From JAHEEL01 sp963785245 (lineage in GTDB: Bacteria; Actinomycetota; Acidimicrobiia; Spongiisociales; UBA5794): a DNA stretch of 64,000 nucleotides. Made by a program: the position numbers and the translations under genes. Every line of letters begins with the position of its first letter. Positions within the stretch are counted from its first letter, which is position 1. Location: positions 52,284-116,283 of the forward strand of contig CAWAUO010000004.1 in NCBI GenBank assembly GCA_963785245.1, read 5' to 3'. Shown here piece after piece: positions 55,187 to 62,460 of the stretch. The notes beneath the pieces are model-generated. The model had not been told where the DNA came from. It worked only from the letters and a program-made list of their open reading frames with translations, and made no database searches.

Positions 55187-56269
55187 TCAACTCGAACGTG
55201 TGTTCAGCGACGAGGGTCGTCGGCGGTTAGCAGCATTGATCTTCGTGTACACGTCGAGTGTCATCCGGGGATCGCTGTGGCCGAGATAGTCTTGGACTTC
55301 TCCAGGCGTCCACCGGTCGACGACGAATAGACGGGTCGCTGCGGTGCGACGTAGGTCGTGGGGCGTGACCTCGAAGGCGAGGCGCTCGGCGATCTTTACC
55401 CAGACCCGACTTCGCCAGTTCGCGTAGCGGAGGGGGCCGCCTCTTGGTGCTGTCACGACCAGATCGTCGATGTTGGCGATAGGGCGCTCGGTGAAGTGCC
55501 GTCGCAGTCGTAGAGCGACATCATCGGGGATGGCGACGATCCGGCCTTCGTCTTCACGGTGTCGGCCTTTGACCGGGCGTACCGGGCCGCTTCGAGGCAT
55601 CGAAGTTCGCACGTCGAGAACGGCTCGGTCTAGATCCACATCCTTGCGTCGCAATGCGAGGGCCTCACCGATCCGTAGACCACAGCGCGCCATGAGGTGG
55701 ACGACAACGGCGGTGCGTTCGTCGATGTCCTCGGCGACAGCAGTGATCTCGTTGATCTGTCGGTCGCTGAGGGCCATTCCGACTCGAATGGGCTTCATGG
55801 TGGGTGGTTTCACGTCCGCTGCCGGGTTCACGGCGATGAGGCGATCTCGTCGTGCGAGATCGAAGATCCATCTGAGGATCTGGAGAGCCTTGCCACGCGT
55901 GTTCGGGGCTCGGTCGAGTGCAGCTAGCCAGATCTCGATGTCTGACGGCGTGATCGATTTGATGGGTCGGTCACCGAACTCTGGAAGGATCATCGAGGAC
56001 AGATACGACCGATCTCGATCCTGGGTTGATCGCGCCTTGTCGAGTCGGGTGGCGAGCCATCGTTCGGAGGTGGCACTGAATCGTTCCCGTCCAGCGTTGG
56101 GGTCGAGGTACTCGCCCCGGCTCTTGTCGGTCTCGACGCCGTCGGCGGAACGCTGGGCGTCGACCTTCCGCTTGTACCATTTCTCTCTCGACTTGCCGTT
56201 CGGGTCTCGGTAGCGCACGACGTAGCGGCGCTGGCCCTTGCTGGTTCTCTTCGGTTTGATGGATGCCAT
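55187..56269 (-). CDS. int: Tyrosine recombinase / phage-type integrase
   Basis: A 360-residue integrase. The N-terminal AP2-like DNA-binding segment (RYVVRYRDPNGKSREKWY) and SAM-like core-binding domain precede the catalytic domain with Arg in RCGLRIGEALALR, HxxR in HDLRRTAATRL, His in LGHSDPRMTL and the nucleophile Tyr in DVYTKIN. It is transcribed toward tRNA-Val and ends 92 bases from it, the usual arrangement for a tRNA-integrated element. It overlaps the upstream gene by 1 base (TAATG). Confidence 0.94.
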   Translation of the reverse strand: MASIKPKRTSKGQRRYVVRYRDPNGKSREKWYKRKVDAQRSADGVETDKSRGEYLDPNAGRERFSATSERWLATRLDKARSTQDRDRSYLSSMILPEFGDRPIKSITPSDIEIWLAALDRAPNTRGKALQILRWIFDLARRDRLIAVNPAADVKPPTMKPIRVGMALSDRQINEITAVAEDIDERTAVVVHLMARCGLRIGEALALRRKDVDLDRAVLDVRTSMPRSGPVRPVKGRHREDEGRIVAIPDDVALRLRRHFTERPIANIDDLVVTAPRGGPLRYANWRSRVWVKIAERLAFEVTPHDLRRTAATRLFVVDRWTPGEVQDYLGHSDPRMTLDVYTKINAANRRRPSSLNTRSS

Positions 56270-57090
56270 TACGTTCCCCCTTGGTCCGTTGCTTCGTCGG
56301 TCGACTTCGATCCCTGCCGCTCGCGTTCCTGTCTCTTGTGCTCTCGCTGGTACTTCTGCCTCGCCAGGCTTCTGGCTCGGCGCTTGTCGTAGGCACGCTG
56401 TTGGCACTTTGTCCCGGTGCAGTAGGCGGCGTTCCGTTTCCGGGGCACGAATGGTTCGCCGCAGTGGTCACACGTCTTTGGGAGTCGATCTCCTCGGAGT
56501 CCTTCGACTAGCTCGAACCACGCCCGTGACCAGATATGGATCGGCTGTTCGTAGATGATCCCGTTGGGTTCATCGAGAGCAAGATCGATTTGGAAGGCTC
56601 CGTACTCCCACCCGAGGGAGAAGACTCGTCGTGCGCCTTCCCGTGGGTCGTCTCCTCGGGCGGCCAGGAATGCTTGCCGGAGCATGGTCTGTTCGGTGGC
56701 GACGGCTGCGGCGATGGCCCTATCGGTCCAGGCTTCGCCAAGCGCCTTGGTGGCGAAGTGTCGGTAGCCGGTGTCGTATCGCTCCAGAAGCAGGTTCATG
56801 GGATTGCCCACCGGCAGGCCCAGGGGACCGATCCAGTCGTGCATCTCGTGGAGTCCGAACGTCTGGGCGAACTCAATGAACGTGTCGGAGTCGCCGGGCG
56901 TGAGGGCGAGTAGCCGTGGGTGGATTGGGTCCAGGAGGAAGCTCCGTTGGTCGTCAGCATCGGGTGACGGGGACTGTTCTGCGAGCGGGTATTTCGTCAC
57001 CGTGACGGGGTCGAGCAGGTAAGGGCGTACGGGCCTTCCGGTTCGACTCCAGTAGGCCGGTCCGAACTTTGATGACTTGCTCGTCTTCAT
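56269..57090 (-). CDS. Element-encoded protein with C-terminal zinc finger
   Basis: A 273-residue protein with no named family. The C-terminal knuckle is CDHCGEPFVPRKRNAAYC then CQQ (CxxC-x12-C-x4-C), followed by a very basic RRARSLARQKYQRE tail. It likely binds nucleic acid. Coupled to the integrase by TAATG, so it is part of the integration module; similar genes accompany integrases in actinobacterial elements. Confidence 0.75.
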   Translation of the reverse strand: MKTSKSSKFGPAYWSRTGRPVRPYLLDPVTVTKYPLAEQSPSPDADDQRSFLLDPIHPRLLALTPGDSDTFIEFAQTFGLHEMHDWIGPLGLPVGNPMNLLLERYDTGYRHFATKALGEAWTDRAIAAAVATEQTMLRQAFLAARGDDPREGARRVFSLGWEYGAFQIDLALDEPNGIIYEQPIHIWSRAWFELVEGLRGDRLPKTCDHCGEPFVPRKRNAAYCTGTKCQQRAYDKRRARSLARQKYQREHKRQERERQGSKSTDEATDQGGT

Positions 57091-57217
57091 CGCGCTCCTC
57101 GATGTCGACCGTGTGAAAACCGAGATTATACACAGAGCTATGAAACGTCAAGCTGGCATCACGACCCACCAGGAGGCGGCAGTAGTGATCCGAGCAAATG
57201 TGTCTGAACGAGAACCG

Positions 57218-57420
57218 ATGAGCAACAGCGACAACCGAGAGTTGTTGACCGTTGATCAGGTAGCGACCGTCTTGAAGGTGCCAAAGGCGACGCTCTACCA
57301 GTGGAGCTACCAGGGCGAAGGGCCGCCGGTCGTCCGGTCGGGCGGCACCTGCGATACCCAAGTGATCTTCTCGACGCCTGGATCACCAGTGGCATGAAGG
57401 AGCGACGGGACGACCGGTAG
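57218..57420 (+). pseudogene. Excisionase-like helix-turn-helix protein with a frameshift
   Basis: From ATG 57218 the protein begins LLTVDQVATVLKVPKATLYQW, the helix-turn-helix of MerR/excisionase (HTH_17) proteins, then VVRSGG. There the expected wing continues in another frame (HLRYPSDLLDAWITSGMKER) to a TAG at 57420, so one base is missing or extra at about 57344. The uncorrected frame ends at 57397. Divergent from the integrase operon, it would direct excision or regulate integration. Confidence 0.7.
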
Positions 57421-57520
57421 CCGTCCCCACATGTCCGCACCACGACGCGCTGATGGAGGCAGCGCAGTGACCATGAGACGAGGTAGGGCCTCGAGGCCCT
57501 GCTCGAAAAGGAGGCAATCT

Positions 57521-57757
57521 ATGACAACTGCAACCAAGACAGATCAGACGACATCGAGCAAGGCCGAAGGGCCGCCAGGAGCGTCCGTGACGAACGGAAC
57601 GTGGCCTGGTACGCAGATGGAGGACGGGGGGTGTATTACATCGACGAAGGACACGCCGGTCCGTAGCGGCGAGGTGTACGAAGTGGTGGCGGAGATCCTC
57701 AAATACGCACCGTTCAGACCCTCTCGCGTCCGACCGAGGAATGCGTCGTCGAGGTGA
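57521..57757 (+). CDS. Small hypothetical element protein
   Basis: A 78-residue frame with a perfect AGGAGG RBS 6 bases before the ATG. The sequence is Thr/Ser/Pro-rich at first and ends RPSRVRPRNASSR. A different frame through 57560-57669 also reads like protein (RNVAWYADGGRGVYYIDEGH), so an indel may have scrambled this gene. Its TGA overlaps a GTG (57754) of a following short frame. Confidence 0.4.
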   Translation: MTTATKTDQTTSSKAEGPPGASVTNGTWPGTQMEDGGCITSTKDTPVRSGEVYEVVAEILKYAPFRPSRVRPRNASSR

Positions 57758-57841
57758 CGAACCATCGTGCCTGGCCGGGCTCGCCATTTTGGTACTGGCG
57801 ATCTTCGAGGATGCCCATCTGTACGACGAGGCTCGGAGGGT

Positions 57842-57973
57842 GTGACGTTCCACGTCTGCCGCATCGGCCAGTCGGTTCGACAGAGCGACGGTCGGGCGCC
57901 GTTGGACACCTCGCACGGCAGGCCGCAGGTGGAACAGCTAGCCCACATCGGACGCGCTGAGGGCGGAGGCTGA
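57842..57973 (+). CDS. Short coupled ORF (43 codons)
   Basis: GTG 57842 overlaps the TGA of a preceding short frame that ends LAILVLAIFEDAHLYDEARRV, with GGAGGG just upstream. The product (VTFHVCRIGQSVRQS...) has no recognised domain. The chain of overlaps suggests a run of tiny genes, but each could also be a fragment of a frameshifted gene. Confidence 0.3.
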   Translation: MTFHVCRIGQSVRQSDGRAPLDTSHGRPQVEQLAHIGRAEGGG

Positions 57974-58206
57974 TGTACCACGGCCGAAGTAGAGCGGGGC
58001 GACTGGCCCCAACAGCAACAGAAAGGGAGAAGACGACCATGTCCAGAAGATACTTGAAAAGATTGACGATGACGAAGAGAGCACGGCGCGGCTTCCGGAA
58101 GTATCTCAGTCCGAAGGGTGGCAGCTACCCGAATCCGAGCAACATGTCGGCGTTGATCCGGCCTCGCGTGCCGAGGAACTCTCGCGGTAGCTGGTCTCCC
58201 GGATGA
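57973..58206 (+). CDS. Small basic hypothetical protein
   Basis: A 77-codon frame whose ATG overlaps the previous stop (TGATG); an internal ATG at 58039 has a GGGAGAAG RBS and gives a very basic peptide (MSRRYLKRLTMTKRARRGF). The +2 frame over the same bases (about 58025-58190) reads acidic and protein-like (HVQKILEKIDDDEESTARLP) but lacks a start codon. Which frame is real is undecided. Confidence 0.35.
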   Translation: MYHGRSRAGRLAPTATEREKTTMSRRYLKRLTMTKRARRGFRKYLSPKGGSYPNPSNMSALIRPRVPRNSRGSWSPG

Positions 58207-58292
58207 GTAACGGACCAGTTCGGTCAGACTCACCGAGCGTGCCGATCTGCTGGAAGCACGTGGGACCTGAGCTGTTCGAGATTGATCTCTGA
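58203..58292 (+). CDS. Very short ORF coupled by ATGA
   Basis: A 29-codon frame starting at ATG 58203, overlapping the upstream stop by 4 bases. The product has no known features. It is listed because the overlap is a common actinobacterial coupling signal; it may be fortuitous. Confidence 0.22.
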   Translation: MSNGPVRSDSPSVPICWKHVGPELFEIDL

Positions 58293-58586
58293 GCAGAACG
58301 TCCGTCCTCATGAACGGGACGTGCCCCTATGCGGTCACAGAACTGAACCAGGGGGTCTTGACGTGTGATCTGGGACGGGGCAGGGATATCTGTTACTCCT
58401 GCACCTCCGGATCGTACTGAAGACTACACGGCCGGGGACAGGTACGCCGAGTCGGTGGCTCGTGACGCTCGGGCAACAAAGAGATGCTTGGTGGCGTGCT
58501 CTCGGGGTCTACGTCGCTGTGTTGAAGGAAGCCGGTGAGTTGCCAGTTGGCGGTCGGTCGGCCTAGGTCGCCAGGCAACGGGTTCG
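58293..58586. other. Intergenic stretch upstream of the possible rep operator
   Basis: No supported ORF or RNA gene. The stretch leads into the palindrome at 58587-58614 and probably holds the promoter for the gene at 58656. Confidence 0.4.
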
Positions 58587-58614
58587 CTGGACCCGACGGT
58601 CGTGTCGGGTCCAG
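58587..58614. promoter_or_regulatory. Palindrome 42 bases upstream of the possible rep gene
   Basis: An 11-bp perfect inverted repeat (CTGGACCCGAC/GTCGGGTCCAG) with loop GGTCGT. Its left arm contains ACCCGACG, the exact core shared with the repeat array just after the same gene. This fits a site at which the encoded protein represses its own promoter. Confidence 0.7.
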
Positions 58615-58655
58615 CTCCCGGTTCGTCGTGAGCGTGGCTACCACCCCAACGTGTT

Positions 58656-59483
58656 ATGGAAGATAATACCAAACATGGTTCAGGTGTCGAACCACCGATC
58701 GATAGCGGCCGGTTGGCGATCGATGCTGCCGATCTGCTGATCAGCGACAAGGCAGCGTGGGAGACGTGGTCGGTGACCGTGTCGGCGAAGACGTGCGGTC
58801 ACAAGCGGAGCCTCGGTATCAACAAGAAGAGTGGCGTGTTGAAGTTCACTCCCACATCGTGCAGGACCTACGGGCACCAACCCTGCGCCGAACAGAAGGT
58901 GAAGGACTACCTGAAGACAATCCATAGGAACCTCGATGGACGCACTTCTGGGTATATGACGGTCATGGACGAGGAGGAATTCGACCCCAATCGCCTGAAG
59001 CACCGCCTCTCGGAGTTCCGAGCACCGTGGATCGATGACGTGTTTGACTTCTATCGAGGGTCATCCACCGCGTCGACGGTACGGTCACGATTGTCTCGAC
59101 ACGTGGAGTTGACGGGCCGCCTATCGCCTCGGACGATGGATCCGGTCGATGACCTGCTCGGGGCTGCCGCCTATGCGCTGCGTCTGCCTGGCATGAGAAG
59201 GTTCTCCGGGACTCGGTGGCGGATACGCCCCGGCGACGGGGAGTCGGTGTCGCATTCGTTCGGATCGATGTTCGAGGACGAGAAGGAGCGGTTCCTGGAA
59301 GAGGTCGCCGACCTCGTGCTGGAACGCTATGGAGTGCGAATCGACGCGGCAGATCCGATGTCGTATGGCTCGAAGATCACCATGGATCAGTACATCGCGT
59401 GTGGCGATGAGGTGCGGTCGAGAGTCGAGACCGACGACCAACCCGACGAAATGTCTAAGGGACCCGACGAAACGTCTGTATAG
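58656..59483 (+). CDS. Candidate replication initiator of the element (hypothetical)
   Basis: A 275-residue protein with no family recognised by eye. A Cys/His-containing region near residues 45-90 (TCGHKRSLGINKK, then SCRTYGHQPCAEQKVKDYL) may bind metal; the rest is mixed alpha/beta with an acidic C-terminus. No HUH or polymerase motif is visible. Role is inferred from position: a palindrome just upstream and an array of 22-bp repeats straddling its 3' end share a core, as in plasmid Rep genes with an iteron origin. A transcription factor is the main alternative. Confidence 0.5.
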   Translation: MEDNTKHGSGVEPPIDSGRLAIDAADLLISDKAAWETWSVTVSAKTCGHKRSLGINKKSGVLKFTPTSCRTYGHQPCAEQKVKDYLKTIHRNLDGRTSGYMTVMDEEEFDPNRLKHRLSEFRAPWIDDVFDFYRGSSTASTVRSRLSRHVELTGRLSPRTMDPVDDLLGAAAYALRLPGMRRFSGTRWRIRPGDGESVSHSFGSMFEDEKERFLEEVADLVLERYGVRIDAADPMSYGSKITMDQYIACGDEVRSRVETDDQPDEMSKGPDETSV

Positions 59484-59575
59484 AACAACAAAGACGAAAC
59501 GTCGGGTATTCGCATAGACGTATCGTCGGGTTGGCATAGATGGAATGTCCGAAGGGCATAGACAAAACGTCGGGT
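59441..59575. repeat. Iteron-like array (six 22-bp units, inverted and direct)
   Basis: Two units ACCCGACGAAAYGTCT (59441-59456, 59462-59477) are followed by four units in the opposite sense around AGACGNNNCGTCGGGT, with AGACG-type starts at 59492, 59516, 59538 and 59560 (spacing 24, 22, 22). The core CGTCGGGT is exact in units 3, 4 and 6 and degenerate in unit 5. The first two units lie inside the 3' end of the preceding gene. This arrangement resembles an iteron origin of a plasmid or integrative element. Confidence 0.8.
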
Positions 59576-59740
59576 AAAGCCCACCTGCGCGCGTCAATTT
59601 CCCAGCGTGGTCCGAATACCGAAATCCGCGCCTCTTCCGAACATGCGCTACGACAATGTGACCACCAGTGAGCGCCCCCGAGCGCCGAACCTCACCATGG
59701 AGGCGCTCACCATGACCCGACCAACCACCGGTCCAGCGGC

Positions 59741-60033
59741 GTGGCCCGTCAGACATCCCCCGTGGGCCATCACCCCCGCCGGACCCTGCCACCCGACCTC
59801 GCATCCGCACTGTGGGCGTGCCAGGGCAGCAGTCCGGCCTGTCGAACCGGGACGCCGCTGCGCAGATCGGTGTCGACCCGAGCTATCTGAGCAAGCTGGT
59901 GCGGGGGACTCGCTGCCCGTCGCAGGTGACTGTGGAGCGGTTGATCGCTGTGCTGCCGCTGTCGGAGGGGGACCAGCAGGCGCTGCGTGATGCGGCGGTG
60001 AGGGACCGGGGCAAGTCCCGGCCACCCGGATAG
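59741..60033 (+). pseudogene. XRE-type helix-turn-helix regulator with a frameshift
   Basis: GTG 59741 opens ARQTSPVGHHPRRTLPPDL and ASALWACQG, which should continue into a helix-turn-helix. At about 59822 the protein moves to the next frame, which reads QQSGLSNRDAAAQIGVDPS and YLSKLVRGTRCPS, the canonical XRE domain, and stops at 60033. Read with one base corrected it is about 97 residues. The uncorrected HTH frame has a GTG at 59812. The role is probably repression within the element. Confidence 0.6.
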
Positions 60034-60463
60034 GGGCCGCTGGCAGCCACCTCGCGTGCCTCCCACCGTCTTCACGGTCGCTCAGCCCACGATCGCCCGG
60101 TGATTCACGCCGAGGACGGTGACGGTTCCGGGCTGGCAGGTGTCATTCGGCCCAACACGGCCGGATGGGAGGCTCACGGAGCGGCATTTCAGGTCGTGGG
60201 TGATCGTTCAGTTCAGGTGGGCGATTCATTGACTGAGGACCGGCGGTGAGGGGACCTCGGAGCCATGCATATTGATGCTCCTATGTCAAGGTGCGTGCGG
60301 GTTGGGTGGACAGGACTGGGATGGGCCACACCGTGGGGGTGGGCAGGCTCTTATTAGGTCACACCGCCCTGGTTCGGTTTGGTGGGTGGGGTCGACAGGT
60401 CAATATGAGGACAGCACCGCGGGTGCGTCAGCCGGATTATTGGGTCAGACCCCACCCGGATCG
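60034..60463. other. Spacer between the XRE gene and the IS110 remnant
   Basis: No supported gene. Sequence is mixed and no terminal repeat of the neighbouring insertion sequence is recognised. It may contain the insertion sequence's right flank. Confidence 0.4.
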
Positions 60464-61497
60464 TTATGCGGCTCGTGGGAGGTGTTTGAACGTTTGGCGG
60501 GCGACGTAGCGTTTCAGACACCGCATGATCTCGGCCGTTGAGAGTCCTTCGGCTCGGCGACGCCGCACGTAGTTGCGGGTCTGGTCGTCGGAGGCCATGC
60601 GGGTCAGCACGATCCGGTAGAGCGCAGCGTTCGCTTGCCGGTCGCCGCCACGATTCAGGCGCACCTTCCCGCTGGTCTTGCCGGAACCGGCGGGAGCGGC
60701 GTGACACCACACAGGTGCGCCCATGAGCGTTCCGTATGCAACCGGTCCGGGTTGTCACCAGCGGTGACGAGCAACGTGGCGGCGGTATCGATACCGACGC
60801 CGTAGCAGTCGAGCAGCGACGGTGCCGTCTGGGCAATGAGCTGTTCGAGTTCGGTGTCGATGTCCCTGATCTCGACGTTGAGATCCTTGATGCGTCGGGC
60901 GAGACCCCGGATCACGGCATACGTAGTGAACACGATCGGGTCGGAACCCTTACGGGGCCGCATCGGGCGGCCTCGGAGACGAGGCCGGTCTTGTATCGGT
61001 CCTTGAACCGGGCCCGGATCTCGTCGGGAGCACAGATGACGAGCTGACGGAGCTGGTTCAACGTCGCGATGCGTTGAGCGCGTGCCGAACGGCGAGCGAC
61101 CAACAACACCCTGATCTGCTCGACCGGCCCCGTCCCGGCGTCTTCGGCGTCACCGACGCTGACCCAGACAGCGCGCGCGGGCTGCTGCGACAGCGTCGAT
61201 CGGATCGGACTTACCCAACCGGCGGCGAGTCTGGCGGTTCGCCGATCCACCTCCACCACGACGATGCCTTCACGGTGGAGATGACGGGACAGGCCGACGC
61301 CATACGACCCCGTGCCCTCGACTCCGACACGCACCACCGGACCGAACCGACCAGCCACGCCGTCAGCACCGATAGCCGGCTGCATCCGGTGGGAACGACT
61401 CGATCCCCAACACACCGCCGTTCGTATCGACTGCCGCGGCGACATGAACATCGGCATGGGTATCCACACCGCCAACCACTCCAGATACCATCGACAT
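60464..61497 (-). mobile_element. IS110-family transposase, broken by several frameshifts
   Basis: The minus strand carries transposase pieces in successive frames: an N-terminus from ATG 61497 (VDTHADVHVAAAVDTNGG, DEDD nuclease start), a middle part (VEGTGSYGVGLSRHLHREG, then ELEQLIAQTAPSLLDCYGVG) and a C-terminus (GKTSGKVRLNRGGDRQANAA, the Tnp IS110 Ser region). At least three frame changes separate them, so no intact enzyme is made here as read. IS110 elements insert without terminal inverted repeats, using a bridge RNA from a flanking non-coding end. Confidence 0.83.
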
Positions 61498-61902
61498 GGC
61501 TGCCCCTTTCACTCGCGTATGGGCAAAGGGGTGGCACACGCCACCGGGACGGCGGAACGGATCCAACCGAGCTGGCTCTCACAGCTCAACCGGAGCATCC
61601 ACCGCCCAACCGGGGCGTGCAACACCAACCACATCATCCCTCCCAGCCGGATATGGGCGGCGTTGGAGGGGTGTGCAGCGGAGTCGCATGATCCCGTCCA
61701 GTCGGTTGGCGGCGGGGATGATGGTGTGTTCTTGGGTGGGGGGACATGGTGGTGTCCCTCCCATTGACGACCCGAAGGCACTGGTGTGCCTCTTGGTGTT
61801 CTGTCCGGTTCGTGGTTGTTCTCACGGTGCGGGTGAGTTCGATAGCGTTGGCGGTGAGGTCCGGGTGTTGCCGGACAGAAACGGTTGATGCTGAAAGGTG
61901 AG
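61498..61902. other. Non-coding region 5' of the IS110 transposase and upstream of the sigma factor
   Basis: It includes a hairpin CCCCTTT/AAAGGGG (61503-61531) directly before the transposase start on the minus strand. In IS110 elements the non-coding end beside the transposase 5' end can encode the bridge RNA, so this hairpin is a candidate part of it. The right portion should hold the sigma factor promoter. Confidence 0.4.
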
Positions 61903-62460
61903 ATGCTTTCGACTGTGACGGCGGAGGAGCGGTTCCGGCAGCTGTATGACCGGCATGCTGGTCCGATCCTGATGTACTTCAAGCGTCGTACCGATAGCGA
62001 GACTGCGCAGGATTGCACAGCTGAGACGTTCCTTGTTGCGTGGCGTCGTATCGATGATGTGCCTGATGAGGCTTTGCCGTGGTTGTACGGGTGGCTCGTC
62101 GGGTGTTGCAGAACCAGCGTCGCAGCCGGGGCCGGATCGCGCGGTTGGTGTCGCGCCTTCGAGGGTTGGAGCCGCCTCGTGCGCGAGTCCAAAGAGGCGG
62201 TGATTCGTCGCTTTGAGGATGCTGAGCTGGCTGAGGCGTTGCGCAGGATGCGCCGTGAGGATCGGGAGCTGCTGCTGCTCGCCAACTGGGAGGAGCTTCC
62301 TCATGCCGACATCGGTCGGGTGTTGGGCTGCAGTGCCCATGCCGTGGATCAGCGCATCTATCGGGCGCTGCATCGGCTTGCGAGAGATCTCGCCGATGCC
62401 GGACAGAAACATGGTGGGATGACGACCCCCACTGCACAGCCGGAAGGCGAGACGCCATGA
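61903..62460 (+). CDS. ECF sigma factor (sigma-70 family), centre out of frame
   Basis: A 185-codon frame. The sigma2 part reads RFRQLYDRHAGPILMYFKRR, and the sigma4 part reads RREDRELLLLANWEELPHADIG with the HTH VLGCSAHAVDQRIYRALH. Between about 62090 and 62190 the in-frame translation is Cys/Trp-rich, while the next frame gives the expected helix (VARRVLQNQRRSRGRIARLV), so two compensating indels seem to flank it. Start may be ATG 61888 or 61903 (AAAGGTGAG just upstream). It overlaps the anti-sigma-like gene by 4 bases. Confidence 0.82.
   Translation: MLSTVTAEERFRQLYDRHAGPILMYFKRRTDSETAQDCTAETFLVAWRRIDDVPDEALPWLYGWLVGCCRTSVAAGAGSRGWCRAFEGWSRLVRESKEAVIRRFEDAELAEALRRMRREDRELLLLANWEELPHADIGRVLGCSAHAVDQRIYRALHRLARDLADAGQKHGGMTTPTAQPEGETP

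Noticed and set aside
57544..58311. A 255-codon minus-strand frame in the element
   Set aside because: It is Arg/Ser/Pro-rich, lacks an RBS and opposes the plus-strand gene chain.
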